A DNA stretch of 64,000 bases from Terana coerulea (GCA_024811115.1 JAKOGH010000722.1:186001-250000), one strand, 5' to 3'. Counted from the stretch's first letter, positions 11,166 to 23,800 are shown. Numbers and translations: made by a program. The notes: generated by a model not told the origin, from the sequence alone.

Positions 11166-13078
11166 CTAGACATTATCGCCCGCCACCCGCCACCGGGCTC
11201 TGTGATCACCTTCCAACCAATCCCTTCCCTTTCGTTAGACAACTATATCCACAATAACGAACTGTGAATATACCTTGACTGGCACATTGCGTTGCAGTAC
11301 ACCGCCTTCCAACAGCGCTTGCATATCCTCAGGTGATGAACAGGCTTGTACATGTTGCATAGGCAATCCTTCCAGCTGCAACGCTCAAGAGGCGGTAATA
11401 TTGGTGCCTCCTCGGCGAGTCCCAGGCGCACGGCTCGTTCGTATTTTTCAACCTGAAGGCTGGTGCCGAGCTTGCTCCAAGCTAGGAGTATTGATCTCCA
11501 TCGGCCAGGGCTGTTGTAATAGCCTCGGGCGCGCAACTGCCCTTGCACTGATAGCCACAGCTTGCTGCTGTGTCAGCGAAGCGGATCCAATTCAGAATTG
11601 CTGTCTGAAATCACCCTGGGCCTGCTTGACCGACGGGCCTACAGCCACACAGAACAGTTGAGAGCGAGTGGCTCAACGGATCCATGGGATTCCTCTTAAA
11701 CGATTATAGAGGCAGATATGAAAGAGTAAACACACCAACGTAGTCTGTGTCGCCCTTTTCTATTGCCGTCACAAGAAGCTGAGAGAGTAACGCTATCATT
11801 CCGTGCACAGTTTTTCCTGGAGTAAGGTGAAAAGTCCGTCGTGGGCGAGAGAAATTCTAAAAACAGCGTGAGATGAAGCGCGATTATCGAAAATACGCGG
11901 TCACCTAAGGTATCTAAACACCTCGTGAAAAGAATTTTTGCATTCGTCAAAGCCGGCATGCTCGACCATACATAGTAAAGTACGGCAGCCAGCCACCGTT
12001 CTGCGCAGCATTTCCCGTTCGGGTGCAGGGTCTGGAATGTAACCAATAACATATCGAGGGCGCAGAAATTGCGCTACGATCGATGTCGACGTCAGTACGG
12101 AAGCAATGTCACGGGGCAACTCTGTCTTGAGTTCGCGTAGTAATGCCCTGATGACGTGTGGGGGTCCAGTTGTATCAACGGCAGCTTCAGCTAAAAACCG
12201 TGGGGCGGCTTCATTGAGGTCTCTGAGGAGCACTTCCGTCATTTTAAACATCGCAAGAGGTCGTTGGCCCGGATCAGGATCATGAATCCAGCAAGCCAAA
12301 AGAACGTGCGCCATATAACGGGAGGAAGGCGGGAGCGGCGATGGATGGTTTCTATATAAGTAAGTGGTTTAAGTCGTCATGCAATCCCGAGAGAATGTAC
12401 ACTTATAACCAGCCGTACTTACCTGCGGTTTCTTTCCATGCCCAGCAGCATCGTAGCACTTGATGATAAGAAAAAGTAAAGCCCATGTGGAGGGCCCGGA
12501 TCATCTAACTCTTGTCGCAGTGGTTGCGAATCGAGGAAGGGTGTCTTTACTTTCCAGAGAGCTTACCATAGAGGCGCACTTTTGTAGAGCACGACGTCTA
12601 CATACTTCGCTAGACCTTGATGCGCTGCGTGTTGGTGGTCGGAGAGAGGGACGATATAACTACAGTGGAGAAACTTGAGACAGTCGGAAAAGGACCTTAG
12701 CGTCCACAGGATGTATGGCTTATTGAAGGGTGAAAACATCCGTGAGTGTCACAAGTTATACAACGAAGGGGTTCCAAAATTTACCAGGGTGGAAGTAAGG
12801 TAATATTCTAAGTGTTCAGGCCAATCGGTGAGCTCATCTTTGGTGTAGCCGCACAAATGGTTGTCGAACATGATCTCAAAAATTGCATCTAAAATGCCTG
12901 TGTCGAGCAGAGTTGCCCAAGTCGCATCGTCAGCGTGGAATAAGCAGCGCTCTACCACGTGTTGGAGTTCTAGTCGCGCCAGTGGCTGCCCTCCTTCTCT
13001 ATGATTCTTTAGTAACGCCTGTGCCATTTGCCCTGGGCTGATAGGCCCGATAGGTTCGGGATATTCCTCTTCCTCCAT
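11166..13078 (-). CDS. MYND zinc-finger protein, paralogue A
   Basis: A member of a fungal protein family with a long helical region and a C-terminal MYND finger, a protein-binding zinc module. Its role is not known to me. From ATG 13078 the N-terminal exon gives LLDTGILDAIFEIMFDNHLCGYTKDEL, split here as the conserved LLD...LDNHxCGxTKxEL block. It continues through exons near 12700-12560, 12460-12430 and 12320-11895 (AHVLLACWIHDPDPG, GCRTLLCMVEHAG) to the finger: LERCSWKDCLCNMYKPVHHL, RICKRC, AVYCNAMCQSR. After an intron the end reads RDWLEGDHRARW and stops at 11166. One middle exon does not join in a simple phase, so the model there is uncertain or slightly damaged. Paralogues B and C lie at 32.6 and 38.1 kb. 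Confidence 0.72.
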
Positions 13079-13477
13079 GGTGCATGAGCGCTGGAGCAGT
13101 TTTGCGCACTTGAATGGCGGACTCGAGGACGGTGGATGGTTGCCACTGGCAGCGGCTCCTCGAACAGATGCGGAAAGGCAAAGAGGTTTTCGCTACAATG
13201 GATTATGAGCATCTTGACCTATATCTCAGGTAGCCTGTACCCTTACCTTAGCTACTTACGCGCGACCGTACCATCCAACATCATGATGATGGCCGAAATC
13301 AAAAGCTAACATGCCTTGAGCGCCACAAAGGCGGTGGCAGTAGCGTCACGGTCACACTCGCCACGTGTACATACTCTTGGCCAGTCCGCCTCCTCACCTA
13401 TACTTGTAAGTTAGCAGGAACCTATGTTCTAAGTTATTCGGAATAGCCAATGCCGTATATTAAAGAATATAGGAAGC
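13079..13477. other. Spacer upstream of MYND A
   Basis: Minus-strand frames remain open here without stops for about 100 bases before the MYND A start, so an upstream coding exon is possible. Otherwise this is the 3' flank of the protease gene. Confidence 0.35.
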
Positions 13478-16400
13478 CTATACCCAGGCGACACCACCGA
13501 CACATCCAAGCAATGTCGCATCTACAGTACCGCCGGTTTTTACCTCCAGCCAGTTATCCAGCTCCTCGAATAACTTCATCGCCCGTCCGCCCAGGTGCTT
13601 CTCCGCCCTCTTACCAGGCCACATCGCCTTCTCATGCACTCCTACAAAGTCAACGCGCAACTTGCCTCCAGGCTCAACGTTGTCGTCTGAGGAGGATGGT
13701 GTGGGCAGCTTGATGAGCAGGTCGACGGTCCATGTATCGTGGCCGTAGAAAGAGCCTTCTTTGATATGGTGTCTGGCGTACTCGTCCGGCGGGCTGTTGT
13801 CCAGGGTCCACTTGAGGACATGTGCATCGAACGCGACAGCTGCGGAGAAAGGCGTTAGCCTACTTCCTCTAATGACTCCATATTTGCCCTACCTGTCCAA
13901 ATGACGCCCGGGTGGGTGACCTCGAGAGTAAGGCTCCGTGTACCTGCGAATACATCCAGAGTATCGTTCACAGCGGCGACTTTGAACGAAAAGCCAGAGG
14001 GATCAAAGTGCTCCTCCCGCAGAGGCAGCTCCATCTTGTATGGCGAAAGGAACTAGAGAAGAGTTGGTATGTCAGATGGCCACTTGCGACGCCTACACGA
14101 GGACGTACGGCGGAGAAAGGGTATATTGTGTCCCAATCTGCGTTCCAGTCGTCCATGACCACGGCGGCAGGAAGTACGCCAGGAGCGCCGAACTGCAGTG
14201 AGATGTCGTGGGCCAACGCCTCGAAGCCGGGTGCGCTGTCTGCTGTACCAATGTGTAGATGCTGCTCGTTGCTCGTTATCTGTTGGTACGTGAGACGATT
14301 TCGACCGCCCCGCTAGACGCATTGAACACGCACGTTTTCCATGTGAAGGACGAATAACCGCTTTTGGTGCATGGTGTCGAATGGGTTCCGCAACGAGAAC
14401 ACTGCTATGGAGACCGTTGACAGTATGGATAGCAGGAGAATACCGCGGAGGAGCACTGCCCGCGAATATCGATGGACAAAGGGCACCGTGAGCGGTAAGA
14501 TGTATGACCCTATAACCGCGACGACAGTTGCGATGATGTGATCTGCAGGAGCGTCGACTCCCGTACGACCAGTCTTAAAAGAAAGCGTAATCAATGCGCG
14601 TCCCCAATTCACCAAAGCAGTGACTTACTAGAGGAACGAAAACGTTGAGCACAGAATACGCCATACCAGACCCCACAGTCAAGGGCACAAACTGGGCGAT
14701 GGCGTAGCTCACCAGCGACACTTCGTGGACGCTGCCCACCAGGGCGTTGGTCAAGAGAGCAGCGTACAACGAAAGACCGGACAGGAAGAACAGAGCGCAG
14801 GACCCGACGCCGAGGCATTGCACGAGCAGTGCCAACCCGGTTTGCGACAGTAGAAAGGCGGTCAATATGGTGTGTTCGCGAACCTTGGGTACGAAAAGCT
14901 GTGAGATTAAGGCGCCTTGTGAGGGTACTCATGAGTGGGAGAAGCCTGGCAAGAATGAAAGGCGTACTGACCTGTCATAGCTGCAGGTCCGTACAGGCCA
15001 ATACAAGCCAACTCGTGTGAAAACCAGCTCATCGACTTCTTCAGTACGGTTGCCATGAGGAAGGCAACAGTATTGGCACCAACGACGGCTCCAATAACCG
15101 CAGCGGTCACAGCCAAGAAGCCCCGCAGGTTGTCCGCGACCAGTCCCCGGTTTTGTTTGAGAGCGGGTGTGGATGGGGTGTAATTTATGTAGACGAATGA
15201 CACCGAGAGACCAAAGAGGAATGCGTATAGTATCTTCGCAGTGCTGAAGGAGTAGATGAAGAAGTGCCCAAATATTTGGTAGAAGACGGTGGTAGGCTTG
15301 GTGTATCCGCCGGTGAGCGACGGAAGCGGAGATTCCGGTGATGACAGAAATTGTAGCAAAGCAAGGGTGTTCTCTGCCATGTGCTGTATTATTGGTGAAT
15401 AATGGGGTCTTAGATCGCCCAAATTCGGTATTTACCTGAGCTACTCCGGGTTCAATGTTCTCTACAAGATCCTTCCTCATGTGGTAGAGGTAGCTGTTAC
15501 CCACGACAGCCATCTAACAGCGAATTAGCTCAATGACACCGAAGACGGTGTAGGCCTGTGGACTCACATCCAAGCCGGTGACGTTCAAATAGAGTTCAAA
15601 CTGCCGGAAATCTGTGCTGTGGGCCATAGTGGGTTATTCACTATCTGCGATAACGTCGTCTGGAGGACAGAGGACCACCTTGCTTGAAAACTCACTCAGA
15701 CATCATGACACCTGAACCGAAGATCTCGTGGGCGACGATAGTGCCGAAAGGCCGCGGGACGTGCGAGTACGCCTCAATCATCTGCTCAGAGGTAGCCTAT
15801 GTCTCCAGTCAGCAGCCGCGTGGTATCACGTAGATATAATTAGCTTACTTGAAAGAGGAGCTCGGGCCCCGTTGATCCCGCAGCTGGAATTTCTTTTAGT
15901 GCTGACCGCAGACAGAATATAACTCGACGCCATACCTTCCAAGTTAATGGCCGCCCGGACTCTGAGAGTCGCTGACATGAAATATAAAACTCGCAAAAGC
16001 GACTGGATACGTACGTTTTCGCAGTAGGATGCTGAGTTGAGTACAAATGTGAACCGTCTTGGAGGGACTCTTCCGCATTGTTGAACACTAGAATCTCGCT
16101 CAGTTTATCTGCCAGCACCGACGCGAGAATGACCCACAGAAGATGATAGCATGCGTAGGTTCCCATCCCGGTGTGTTCACCAACACTCGAATGCATTCTA
16201 TCATGACACCAACAGCAAGCGCGTCGTCTGCTGCTCCAGGCGATGGAAGCGTACTATCCAGATGAGAGTTCACCAGGACAGCGTGCTCCTTGCCTTCCTC
16301 CGTTCCATCCGAGACGCGTACGATGATATTCGAGAGGCTGACGTAGTTCTTGTACAGACGTTTCGCCATGATGTCAAACCTATCCTCCGAGGTCATGTTG

Positions 16401-16922
16401 TTTAGAACACCACACAATATAGCCGACCGAAGTAAGACGTACCGATGACTACCACTGCCCTCTTGCCTCCACACCTCGCATTCTAGTTTCCGCCCTGGCG
16501 TCGCTTTCACGACCGCCTCACACTGCTCTTGCAGCTCCTTCGCTTTCGCCACCATCCACGCGTCACCTAACGCATGTTCACGCGTGCCCACTGTGCGGTA
16601 GCCGATGTCTTCAGAGAGATATTTCGCATGCGAAAGGATTGCAACCTCGGATAATTGCGGCAGAGACGTAACAGGGTTGACTCTGCAAGATCACACGTCA
16701 GCTTGGTGTTTTGTTGGTGTGACGTGTTCGACATACAGGTCCACAACGGGCGTCGGCAAAGCTGTAAGATTGTTTCAGCGTTATACTCCTTCACGTCGCC
16801 CACAAGAGTTATTCACCATGATGTTCCCAGTAAGCATATAGTGGTGCACCAAAAATTAGCGGAGAGAGAGCAAGCAGAGAACGGACGGGTCCCCAACGGG
16901 CGCGGGCGGGCGGAGGTGCCAT
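13478..16922 (-). CDS. PFF1: PFF1-like vacuolar membrane M28 zinc protease
   Basis: A multi-pass membrane aminopeptidase of the ERMP1/Pff1 type, with an M28 zinc-peptidase domain facing the vacuole or ER lumen. The start at 16922 gives MAPPPARARWGP and a first membrane segment, then LPQLSEVAILSHAKYLSEDIGYRTVGTREH split over an exon junction. The active-site region shows LVNSHLDS, GAADDALAVG and FNNAEESLQDGS, which carry the usual His, Asp and Glu-Glu zinc and catalytic positions. A second part has many membrane helices (FGHFFIYSFSTAKILYAFLF, AVTAAVIGAVVGANTVAFL, LLVQCLGVGSCALFFL). The C-terminal lumenal domain ends LLGCVGGVAWV. There are about ten short GT-AG introns. I saw no break. The symbol is by family likeness only. 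Confidence 0.88.
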
Positions 16923-17276
16923 ATTGGCAAATCTACCTCAGGCCGAGTCTACAATGGCGGTCTAGCGAGGTATAGAAGACAACCCAGCAGAAAAGCAGAG
17001 AAATGGTCGTAAAGCCGTGGTCCAACCTGCGGAGACTATCGGTGGGGTACAAGAGAGGGAGGTTGGAGGGAGGTGGCGACGGACCGGGGCGCACATACAC
17101 CACCGGGCGGCGGCGAGGTTGGCGCAGCCTTGGGTTACCGGATCATAACCGGTGTCCGCATGTCATCGATCCCATACCAGATCGCGCAGAGACTGTATGC
17201 TGACTATATTACGCACAGACACTAAAGGAACACAGCAAATAGACGGAGATAAACACCGGGCCCAGGGTCGAGCATG
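16923..17276. other. Short tandem spacer
   Basis: A GC-rich spacer between the 3' end of the NOP8-like gene and the 5' end of the protease gene, both on the minus strand. It should hold the protease promoter; I see no TATA box. Confidence 0.4.
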
Positions 17277-19132
17277 CTACTCAGCATCCCCTGCACCTCC
17301 TCTGCGCCGTCTACTCTTGATTGCCTCTCTGTGCCGCCTCTTCCAATCCTGCGTGAGCTGCACCTTCTGGTCCTCCCAGTTTTGTTTGATCTCATCTGCC
17401 GTCTGCGTCCTACAAAACTTCCGCCAGTCCCACCCGTTCTCCTTCGCGACCTCGAGGGGATCCTTGACTCGGCCTCTGTAACCGGAGCGTTCGCCTGCGG
17501 GAATAGGGAAGAAAAATGGGGTAGTCGTATCAAGAGTGAAGCGAGTCTGTGCACCGCTCGCTGTGGGAATGGATATCGGCGGGGTAGGTTCAACAGTAGA
17601 GATAATGGGTTGCGCAGAGGCGACGAAGGCCGGATCGAGATCGTCCTCAAACTCTTCGTCGATGTCAAGGTGACCGAGCAAAGAGAATCCAACTGTGAAA
17701 CCATGAGCATATGTATGGTATACGGGAGTACAGGCACAGACGAACCTTCCTCTTCTCGCGGGGCAAAGAGATCTTTTAACTTCGTTGACTTCACTGCAGA
17801 CGCAGAGGTTGGAACTGGCACGGTAGGTTCTTCGACTGGCTCGTCCTCCGAGCTTGCTTCCTCTGATATATCTTGACCAGATGCCTGCGGTGTTACCACC
17901 GTGGGAGGTCTGCCATCCACGTCCATGGGTACTATCTCGATCTCATCCTCCATGTCCACCGCCGACACCGTCGGAGCGTGCTTTGCCCTCGATAACTCGG
18001 CCATGTCGACGTCCGATAGGCTCTCTTCGCCGCCCCAATCATTGTCGTCGCCAAACAATGACTGAAGTAAACCAAGGGAGGCTTTCTTCTCTTCCGTAAA
18101 ATCTGTGCTATCCGTAACAGCAAAGGTTGAAGGTTGTGATTCGCGTGCAGTAGTGTCGTGGGCAACGGCCGATTCCAACGGTGGGGAAGACGGTGCGGAG
18201 GGCTGCATACCGAGCTCAGTGCGCTGCGGCGCTGATTCTTCTTCATCCTCGCTTGCGTCCACCTCTGCCGCGGTCTCCTCCTCGCTCTCCTCACTCGTCT
18301 CATCCTCCTCCACAGAAGCCGCTGGGGCCTGCTGCATCCTCACTCGACTAGGCTCCCCGGTGGAAGCTCCAGCGTTCTCCAAGAAAATCCCCTTTATCTG
18401 CTGAGACCCATACTTGAGCGGGTCGATCGTCTTTTCCTCGCTCTGGTCGGGGGGTCTTTTCTTTCTCGGCTTCTTCTGCTTCTCCTTCCCTTTTTCCTTC
18501 GCCTTTACCTTGGTGTCCTTGAGCGAAACAGCAGTAGGTTCGGGCAAGGGATGCCCAGGGCGCATGCGTATCGGGCGAACGAGCCGTCCCAGGGATGTGA
18601 CCTTCCACCCACCACGGCCCTCAACGTTCTCGGGCGTGACGAGGGACATGTCAAGTGCGTGTACGCCTTGGACTCCTCGTGGCAGACGTCGTTTCTTCCG
18701 TGGCGGCTCGTTACTTGCTTCCTGCTCTGCCACTATCCTGCTCGGCAAAGTATGAGAGCCTGTCGCGGTCCCAGACAACCGGATATATGCGCACCGTTCC
18801 TTGTAATCCGGCTTGGCCTCCCCAATCCTCAGCTTTGTGCCCTTCCAAGTAACGCCGCTCAGCAAGTTCATGCCTATGTGCATTCCGTCGTTAAGCACGC
18901 GCTCATGCGAGCAAAAAACGCGGACGTACGCACATCTCGCCAACTTGGGCTTCGTCGTCTCAATCGTCACGTATCCAAACTTTCGTGGCTGGCCCAGCGC
19001 ATCGAGCGTCCCAAACCCGTCGAGGGCTTTCACGCTCCCGAAGGACCCAAGCTTTTGCGAGAGGTCTGTAGCGCTTATGGCTGGCGTGAGGCCAGAGACA
19101 TGGAGCCGTTTCGTGATGATTTCCTCCGTCAT
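17277..19132 (-). CDS. NOP8: NOP8-like nucleolar RRM protein
   Basis: Likely works in 60S ribosomal subunit assembly in the nucleolus, like yeast Nop8 and human NOL8. From ATG 19132, residues 1-90 form an RRM: RLHVSGLTPAISATDLSQKL (RNP2 region) and GQPRKFGYVTIETT (RNP1 region), followed by WKGTKLRIGEAKPDY. An intron with a GTGCGT donor splits the RRM at about 18875-18935, and a second follows at about 18735-18795. A basic Lys-rich tract (about 18440-18510) and a long acidic Ser/Glu region follow. After a third intron (about 17700-17756) the C-terminus carries the family tail NGWDWRKFCRTQTADEI and WKRRHREAIKSRRRR. The length is about 560 residues. An upstream in-frame ATG at 19213 is possible. 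No break was seen. Confidence 0.85.
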
Positions 19133-19375
19133 GGAGATGTGTACGTTGCTAAAAATGTCATGAGATATGTGAGCATAATGAGAGGTGGCCCATGCCATAT
19201 GGAAGGGCGACATACCGACACGATGAACCGCTAATGGATGACGTGAGTCCAGTCGTCAAAAACCACTGCAGTCGCGCACGCGACAAATACGGACGCCTCT
19301 TAGACGCCACGAACCCGCGAGTTGAACAAAATGCATATTTCCGGCGATTTGACCCTTGTAACCGCACCACTGTTT

Positions 19376-19399
19376 GTCCCCTTCGGGGTGACATACGAA

Positions 19400-19430
<31 letters not shown>

Positions 19431-19475
19431 GGCCCCTGCACAAGGATGACACGCTTTCCCGGAGTGGTAGATCTA
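19376..19475 (+). ncRNA. U6: U6 spliceosomal snRNA
   Basis: The sequence holds the invariant U6 core: a 5' stem-loop (GTCCCCTTCGGGGTGAC), AATTGGAACGATACAGAGAA with the ACAGAGA box, ATTAGCATGG with the AGC triad, and CCCCTGCACAAGGATGACA forming the internal stem-loop. The core is uninterrupted, with no intron. An A/T-rich ATGCATATTT about 40 bases upstream could be the Pol III TATA element. The 3' end is not certain, as the first clear T4 run is at about 19508. It lies divergent to the NOP8-like gene, about 240 bases from its start. Confidence 0.9.
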
Positions 19476-19479
19476 CGGA

Positions 19480-19900
19480 TCTCAATATTTATGCTTCATC
19501 TTCCTACCATTTTACCGCAGAGTCTCCTATCCTTGGTTTTTGCAGCGGACTGTCGAAACCTCAAAGGTGCAATCGTACGGCAACGTGAGGGAGACGAACT
19601 GTTTAATGAAACGACGCTCTTCCACAATTCTGTGTCTGCGACGTTCGAAGTCGCACTTATTGAATCTCACATGCGATCTCGATGGAAACAGAGTAGTAAG
19701 TGCCGCAATAACACGATGCTGTAGCTTGCCAGACTTGCGAGCTGAGACATTCTTACGCTGAACGGATATTACAATGCGGAAACCAATAGATTAAAAGGAG
19801 TGTACAGTAGTTGGCATAAAAGTGTGTCTCAACGACATACAAACAACGAGATACGTTCAACACATCTCACAATCACCCTGCGACCACCTCCACCTCAACT
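19480..19900. other. Intergenic after U6
   Basis: No gene seen. It holds possible U6 termination T runs and the 3' flank of the histidine-rich gene. Confidence 0.4.
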
Positions 19901-22580
19901 TCACGAACTCTGCTTGAACATCCACTCGTAAGGCGCGGTGCTGACGGGCGTCATGCTCGACGTGCTGAACGACTGGGTCGCCGTGGACGTAACAGACGCG
20001 GGGACGGTAGACGAAGGCTCGAACTCTTGCGCGTCCAAGGAACCGGAAGCTGACGATAAGGTACTGGAACTTGAGACTCCCGACGAAGTGCTGGTGACTG
20101 AGCAGATCGCAGTCGCAGAAGCGTCGGCTCCGGAGCTCGAGGCACTGCCTGTAGGAGAAGCGCATGGGTCGCTGGTGCTAGCTCCAGAGGTCGATGCCGA
20201 CGAGGAATCGGCGGCGGCGGCGAGAGTAGCGTTCGGATCGAAGACTTCGACGCCAAGACTGTGGGTACCAGCGGTCGGGGCAGCAGGTGTCGACATGTCC
20301 GAAGAACCGGTTGAGGTCGACGTCGTGTTCGCAGACGTAGTCGAGGCCGAGGGATCAGAAGTCACCGAAGAGGAGGGCGCCGCAGCAGCAGATGCCGGAG
20401 AGAAGGTCACCGTCGTCGACACGAAATCTGAGCTGATGACAGAGTCAGTTGTGCTGGCCACCGTCACCGACGAGGTCATCGTCGAGGAGGTTGCCGAGGA
20501 GCTAGCAGGAAGACGACGACGACGGTCCGTTAGCTTGACGGTCCTCCGATGCGGCTTGCGGAGTCAACTCAGGCGTAGCAGGCGCGAACATAAGGGTAAC
20601 ATTCTGGGCATTGGAATAGGCTGGAGTCGGCTCCGCCGCAAAGGCATGCGCGTTACCGACGAGCTTCGGAGCGGGTGGCTGGATGGTGCTGTCTTCATCG
20701 AGCAGATCGTCGCTGAGACTTGCAACTCTCGCCATGGTAGCATCAACATCGGCCGCGGAGGCAACGTCGGAGGTCGTAGTGGAGTTGCCAGCCGAGGGAG
20801 AAACAGCGTCGGCGCCATTGTCGTCAGTATCGTCGCCAGCACCCAAGTCATCGCCAGCGTTGTCGTCTTCTCCGCCGTTCGGCACACTATCGTCGTTACC
20901 GGTGTACCACATCGGTTGGATCGTACCAGACTCCGGGTCGAAGGCGAAGATCTGACTCTTGTGCTCCTCAGCCATGACACCTTCAGAGCAACTCTCGACC
21001 GTCAGCGGGGATGGAGCCTCGGGCTGTGGATCGAAAGTCGCGCAGTAAGCCTGCATAGTCGCTGACTCCGCGTCGAACAGCGGGATCTTCAAGGCGACCT
21101 TTCTGTATTTGCTAGGCTGCGGTGTAGAGCTGGGATCCGAGGTCGAGTTCGAAGGCGCCGTGGAGTTCGTTAAGGACATCGGAGCTAGGGTTTGCGATGG
21201 ACCTGCCGTAGACATCGCATCGGTCGATGATGCCGGCGAAGCGGAGGTTGTCCCATTGTCCGTCGCAGTGGGAGATGAGTCGGCGGATGTCGGGCTAGCG
21301 TCATCATCGTCCGACAAGACGACCATGTAGATCTGGGTCTGGTTCGTGCCGGAGGCATTGAGAATGAAGGGGTCCGGATCGCCGACAACGTCGTTGCCCA
21401 TAGCAGAAGACAACACAAGGGAAGCAATGCGTTGTGCCGTCGAACCATCGATCATGCTCTGTGAAGAGGAGTTCCGCGTCAGAGTGGTAAACGAGCCACG
21501 TGAATGTCAAGACTTACCATGATATCGATCGTCCCTGGTACGCCCTCGGGCTCTTCGAACGCAGACACCTGGCGCTTCATGTGTGCATCAACGTCGTCGT
21601 GGTCGCCGCTGATGACCATGGTATCGCCTGCGTGGTGGTGGTGAGGATTCCTGCGTTGCAGCGCCGGCACGAGGAAGGAGCGATCCTTGTCGAGCAGCGG
21701 CATCGAGATTCCCGAGTCCCTCTGGTGCACGTTGACATGGTCGTCGTCGCCTTTCACAATCACCGTGTCGTGACTATGGTGGTGATGGCTATGCGGGGCG
21801 CGTCGATGATGTCCATGGTGATGGTGTCTACGAGGAGCACGTCTCTGGTGTACGTTGACGTGGTCGTGGTCGCCCGAGACTACAACTTTGTCGTGGCTGT
21901 CGTGATGGTGATGGTGATGAGGCTCTGGTAACGGAGTACGGCGGTGAACATCCACATGATCGTGGTCACCCGAGACTACAACTTTGTCGTGGCTGTCGTG
22001 ATGGTGGTGGTGGTGGTGGGGCTCCGGCACCGGAGTACGGCGGTGAACATGAACATGGTCGTCGTCACCGTTAACCTCGACGTCAACAGGACCGTGGTGG
22101 TGGTGGCTGACATGAACGTGGTCGCCCGAGCCCTCCACATCTACGTGATCATCGTAATGACGTGCACGCGGAGACCCAGTTCCAATCCAAAGGTCGCTGA
22201 GCTGAAGTACAGGGTTCAAGGGGTCCCACCCACGCTGCGCCAACTATTAGAATGATGGGTGAGTGAAGAGCACGGGTGCCCACCTTCTCTACATGCTTTT
22301 CAGTCCGCTGGCGCCTCGACAATCCTGGAAGCGGTATGACGGGAACACTGGACGCAGAGGACTCTTGATCGTTGCCATTGACGTCGGGAGAACGCGAGGT
22401 ACCACCATTGAGCGACGAGTCTTTGTGACCACTGCTGGTGGTGCGATGAGCGAATGGGTCGTCGTGCTGTTGTCCGGTATTGGGAAGGGCCACAGCATCC
22501 GTCCTCATTGGAAGCATCGACACCAGCGCGAGTGTAGAGAGGGACGCAAGAACGGTGAAGCTGGGGGAAAGAACGACCAT
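19901..22580 (-). CDS. Secreted histidine-rich repeat protein, Ser/Thr-rich tail
   Basis: An extracellular or wall protein of unknown function. Four exons join in frame (22580-22284, 22234-21518, 21458-20590, 20501-19901) to about 827 residues. Exon 1 begins with a signal peptide (MVVLSPSFTVLASLSTLAL). Exon 2 holds repeats of His runs followed by SHDKVVVSGDHDHVDVHRR-like units, rich in His and Asp and well suited to bind metal ions; this is inference. Exon 3 has a conserved-looking block: DPFILNASGTNQTQIYMV, KIPLFDAESATMQAYCATFD and HKSQIFAFDPESGTIQPMW, which I recall from other secreted fungal proteins of unknown role. The tail is Ser/Thr/Ala-rich, as in O-mannosylated proteins, and ends PYEWMFKQSS without a clear GPI signal. 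If the last intron is not used, the protein ends at 20502. Confidence 0.72.
21860..22055. repeat. 96-bp tandem repeat inside the His-rich coding exon
   Basis: Two nearly identical 96-base units, one starting near 21860 and the next near 21956, encode PEPHHHHHH, DSHDKVVVSGDHDHV and VHRRTP in turn (32 codons each). More diverged units flank them on both sides. The unit keeps the frame, so copy-number change would not break the protein. Confidence 0.8.
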
Positions 22581-23800
22581 AATGACGACCGGCGACGGAT
22601 GTGAGAATGTGTGAGACTAGAAAGTATCGGCGAGCCGGTCGCAAGCGTTTGCTGTTAACGAAAGCGCGAAAGCAATGCGACAAAAGAGGGGTATAGGACC
22701 GCCGGGGTCAGGGAAGAACGCGGTGAAGGGGAGAGGGAAAGTGCGTTGAGTGGAACCGAACCAGCTTGACCCTTTATATACCCACCCTGTCAGCCACCGG
22801 CCGCCAGCCTCACGATCGTCCGGAGAAGACACCAGATACAGAGGCTGATTGGCCAGAGCTGACTCGAATTCGGCCCAAAGCACCGCCAAACAGGCTCTTC
22901 GAATCCGGCTTCGCCGAAAAACCTGCCATATTTGGTAGCTGACGTTCTGCTTTGAGCACGCCTTCGCTGCTACTTCTGGCCGGCGTTTCGTCCCGGGATG
23001 CGGGACTTAAACAACCTAGAATTTGGATGTACCAAGGCCGACCGATGACGAAATCGCACTAAGTACTCGCGTACCCTTGCAGCGTGCCTACGATTTCAGA
23101 AAACACTCTATCTCAACGTCAATACTGTTTTTTAATTAGCCCGCGGTACGTGTCAACGCATTTCATCTGGATATACAAGTAGAAAAGTCCATTAGAACAG
23201 CTTCTCGATGCAGCAGGGAGGTAGCGACATTTATCATACCTGAGGTAGCACATGTTTGAATGCATCGACAGTACTCGTCACCGCGAGTGTTGAGATTCGA
23301 AAGTAGATGATTCATCTCCCTCGACCTCTCGGCCGGATCTGATATAGAGCTCGGAGCCCTTGCTGTCATGACTCATAGGCTTGCTAGACTGTAGCCTGTG
23401 AACTAGGTAAATGGCTGTTCGTCAATTGCGTATGCTGGTGAGTCGCAGCCCCCTTCCAAGCCCATCCCTAGGCCTGCTTGTGGAGTCGACCAGAACCATG
23501 ACGGGCACTCGCAGAGACACGTTTCGGCCAGTCCGTCTTCCTGAGATCCGGATCGCGATCGGATCTGTACCCATTATCTAATCCGGCTTCAGCGCTTAGG
23601 CTGGTCCTGGTCGACCTTGCCGCCGTCACGGTCGGATTCCAGCCTGAGGCTGTCTTCGTCATCGGCACCGCAATGCGCATGTCTAAATGCATGAACAGCG
23701 TCGGGATGTCGTTGTGACTAGGAATCGACGGCTAGTACTCGATATGAAGATTGAACTACAGGGCTGCTGGTAACAGCCGGATATGTCGAGGTACGCCGCT
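22581..23800. other. Intergenic
   Basis: It holds the His-rich gene promoter, then about 0.9 kb with no recognisable gene. A minus-strand frame at 23468-23692 is open but shows no family. Confidence 0.4.
22773..22780 (-). promoter_or_regulatory. TATA box of the His-rich gene
   Basis: TATATAAA on the minus strand lies about 193 bases before the start codon of the His-rich protein. Confidence 0.4.

Noticed and set aside
12430..12465. A short CCWAWKETA reading as a MYND A exon
   Set aside because: It resembles the W-A-I-W-E block of paralogues B and C, but the phase does not fit the exons on either side, so I did not fix this junction.
17274..19234. Plus-strand open frames across the NOP8 region
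   Set aside because: They are antisense to a clear RRM and to the conserved NOP8 tail and have no domain of their own.
19938..21065. A long open frame of 375 codons on the plus strand
   Set aside because: It is antisense to the Ser/Thr/Ala-rich exons of the His-rich gene; biased codons keep the opposite strand open. It has Val/Glu/Asp low complexity and no domain.
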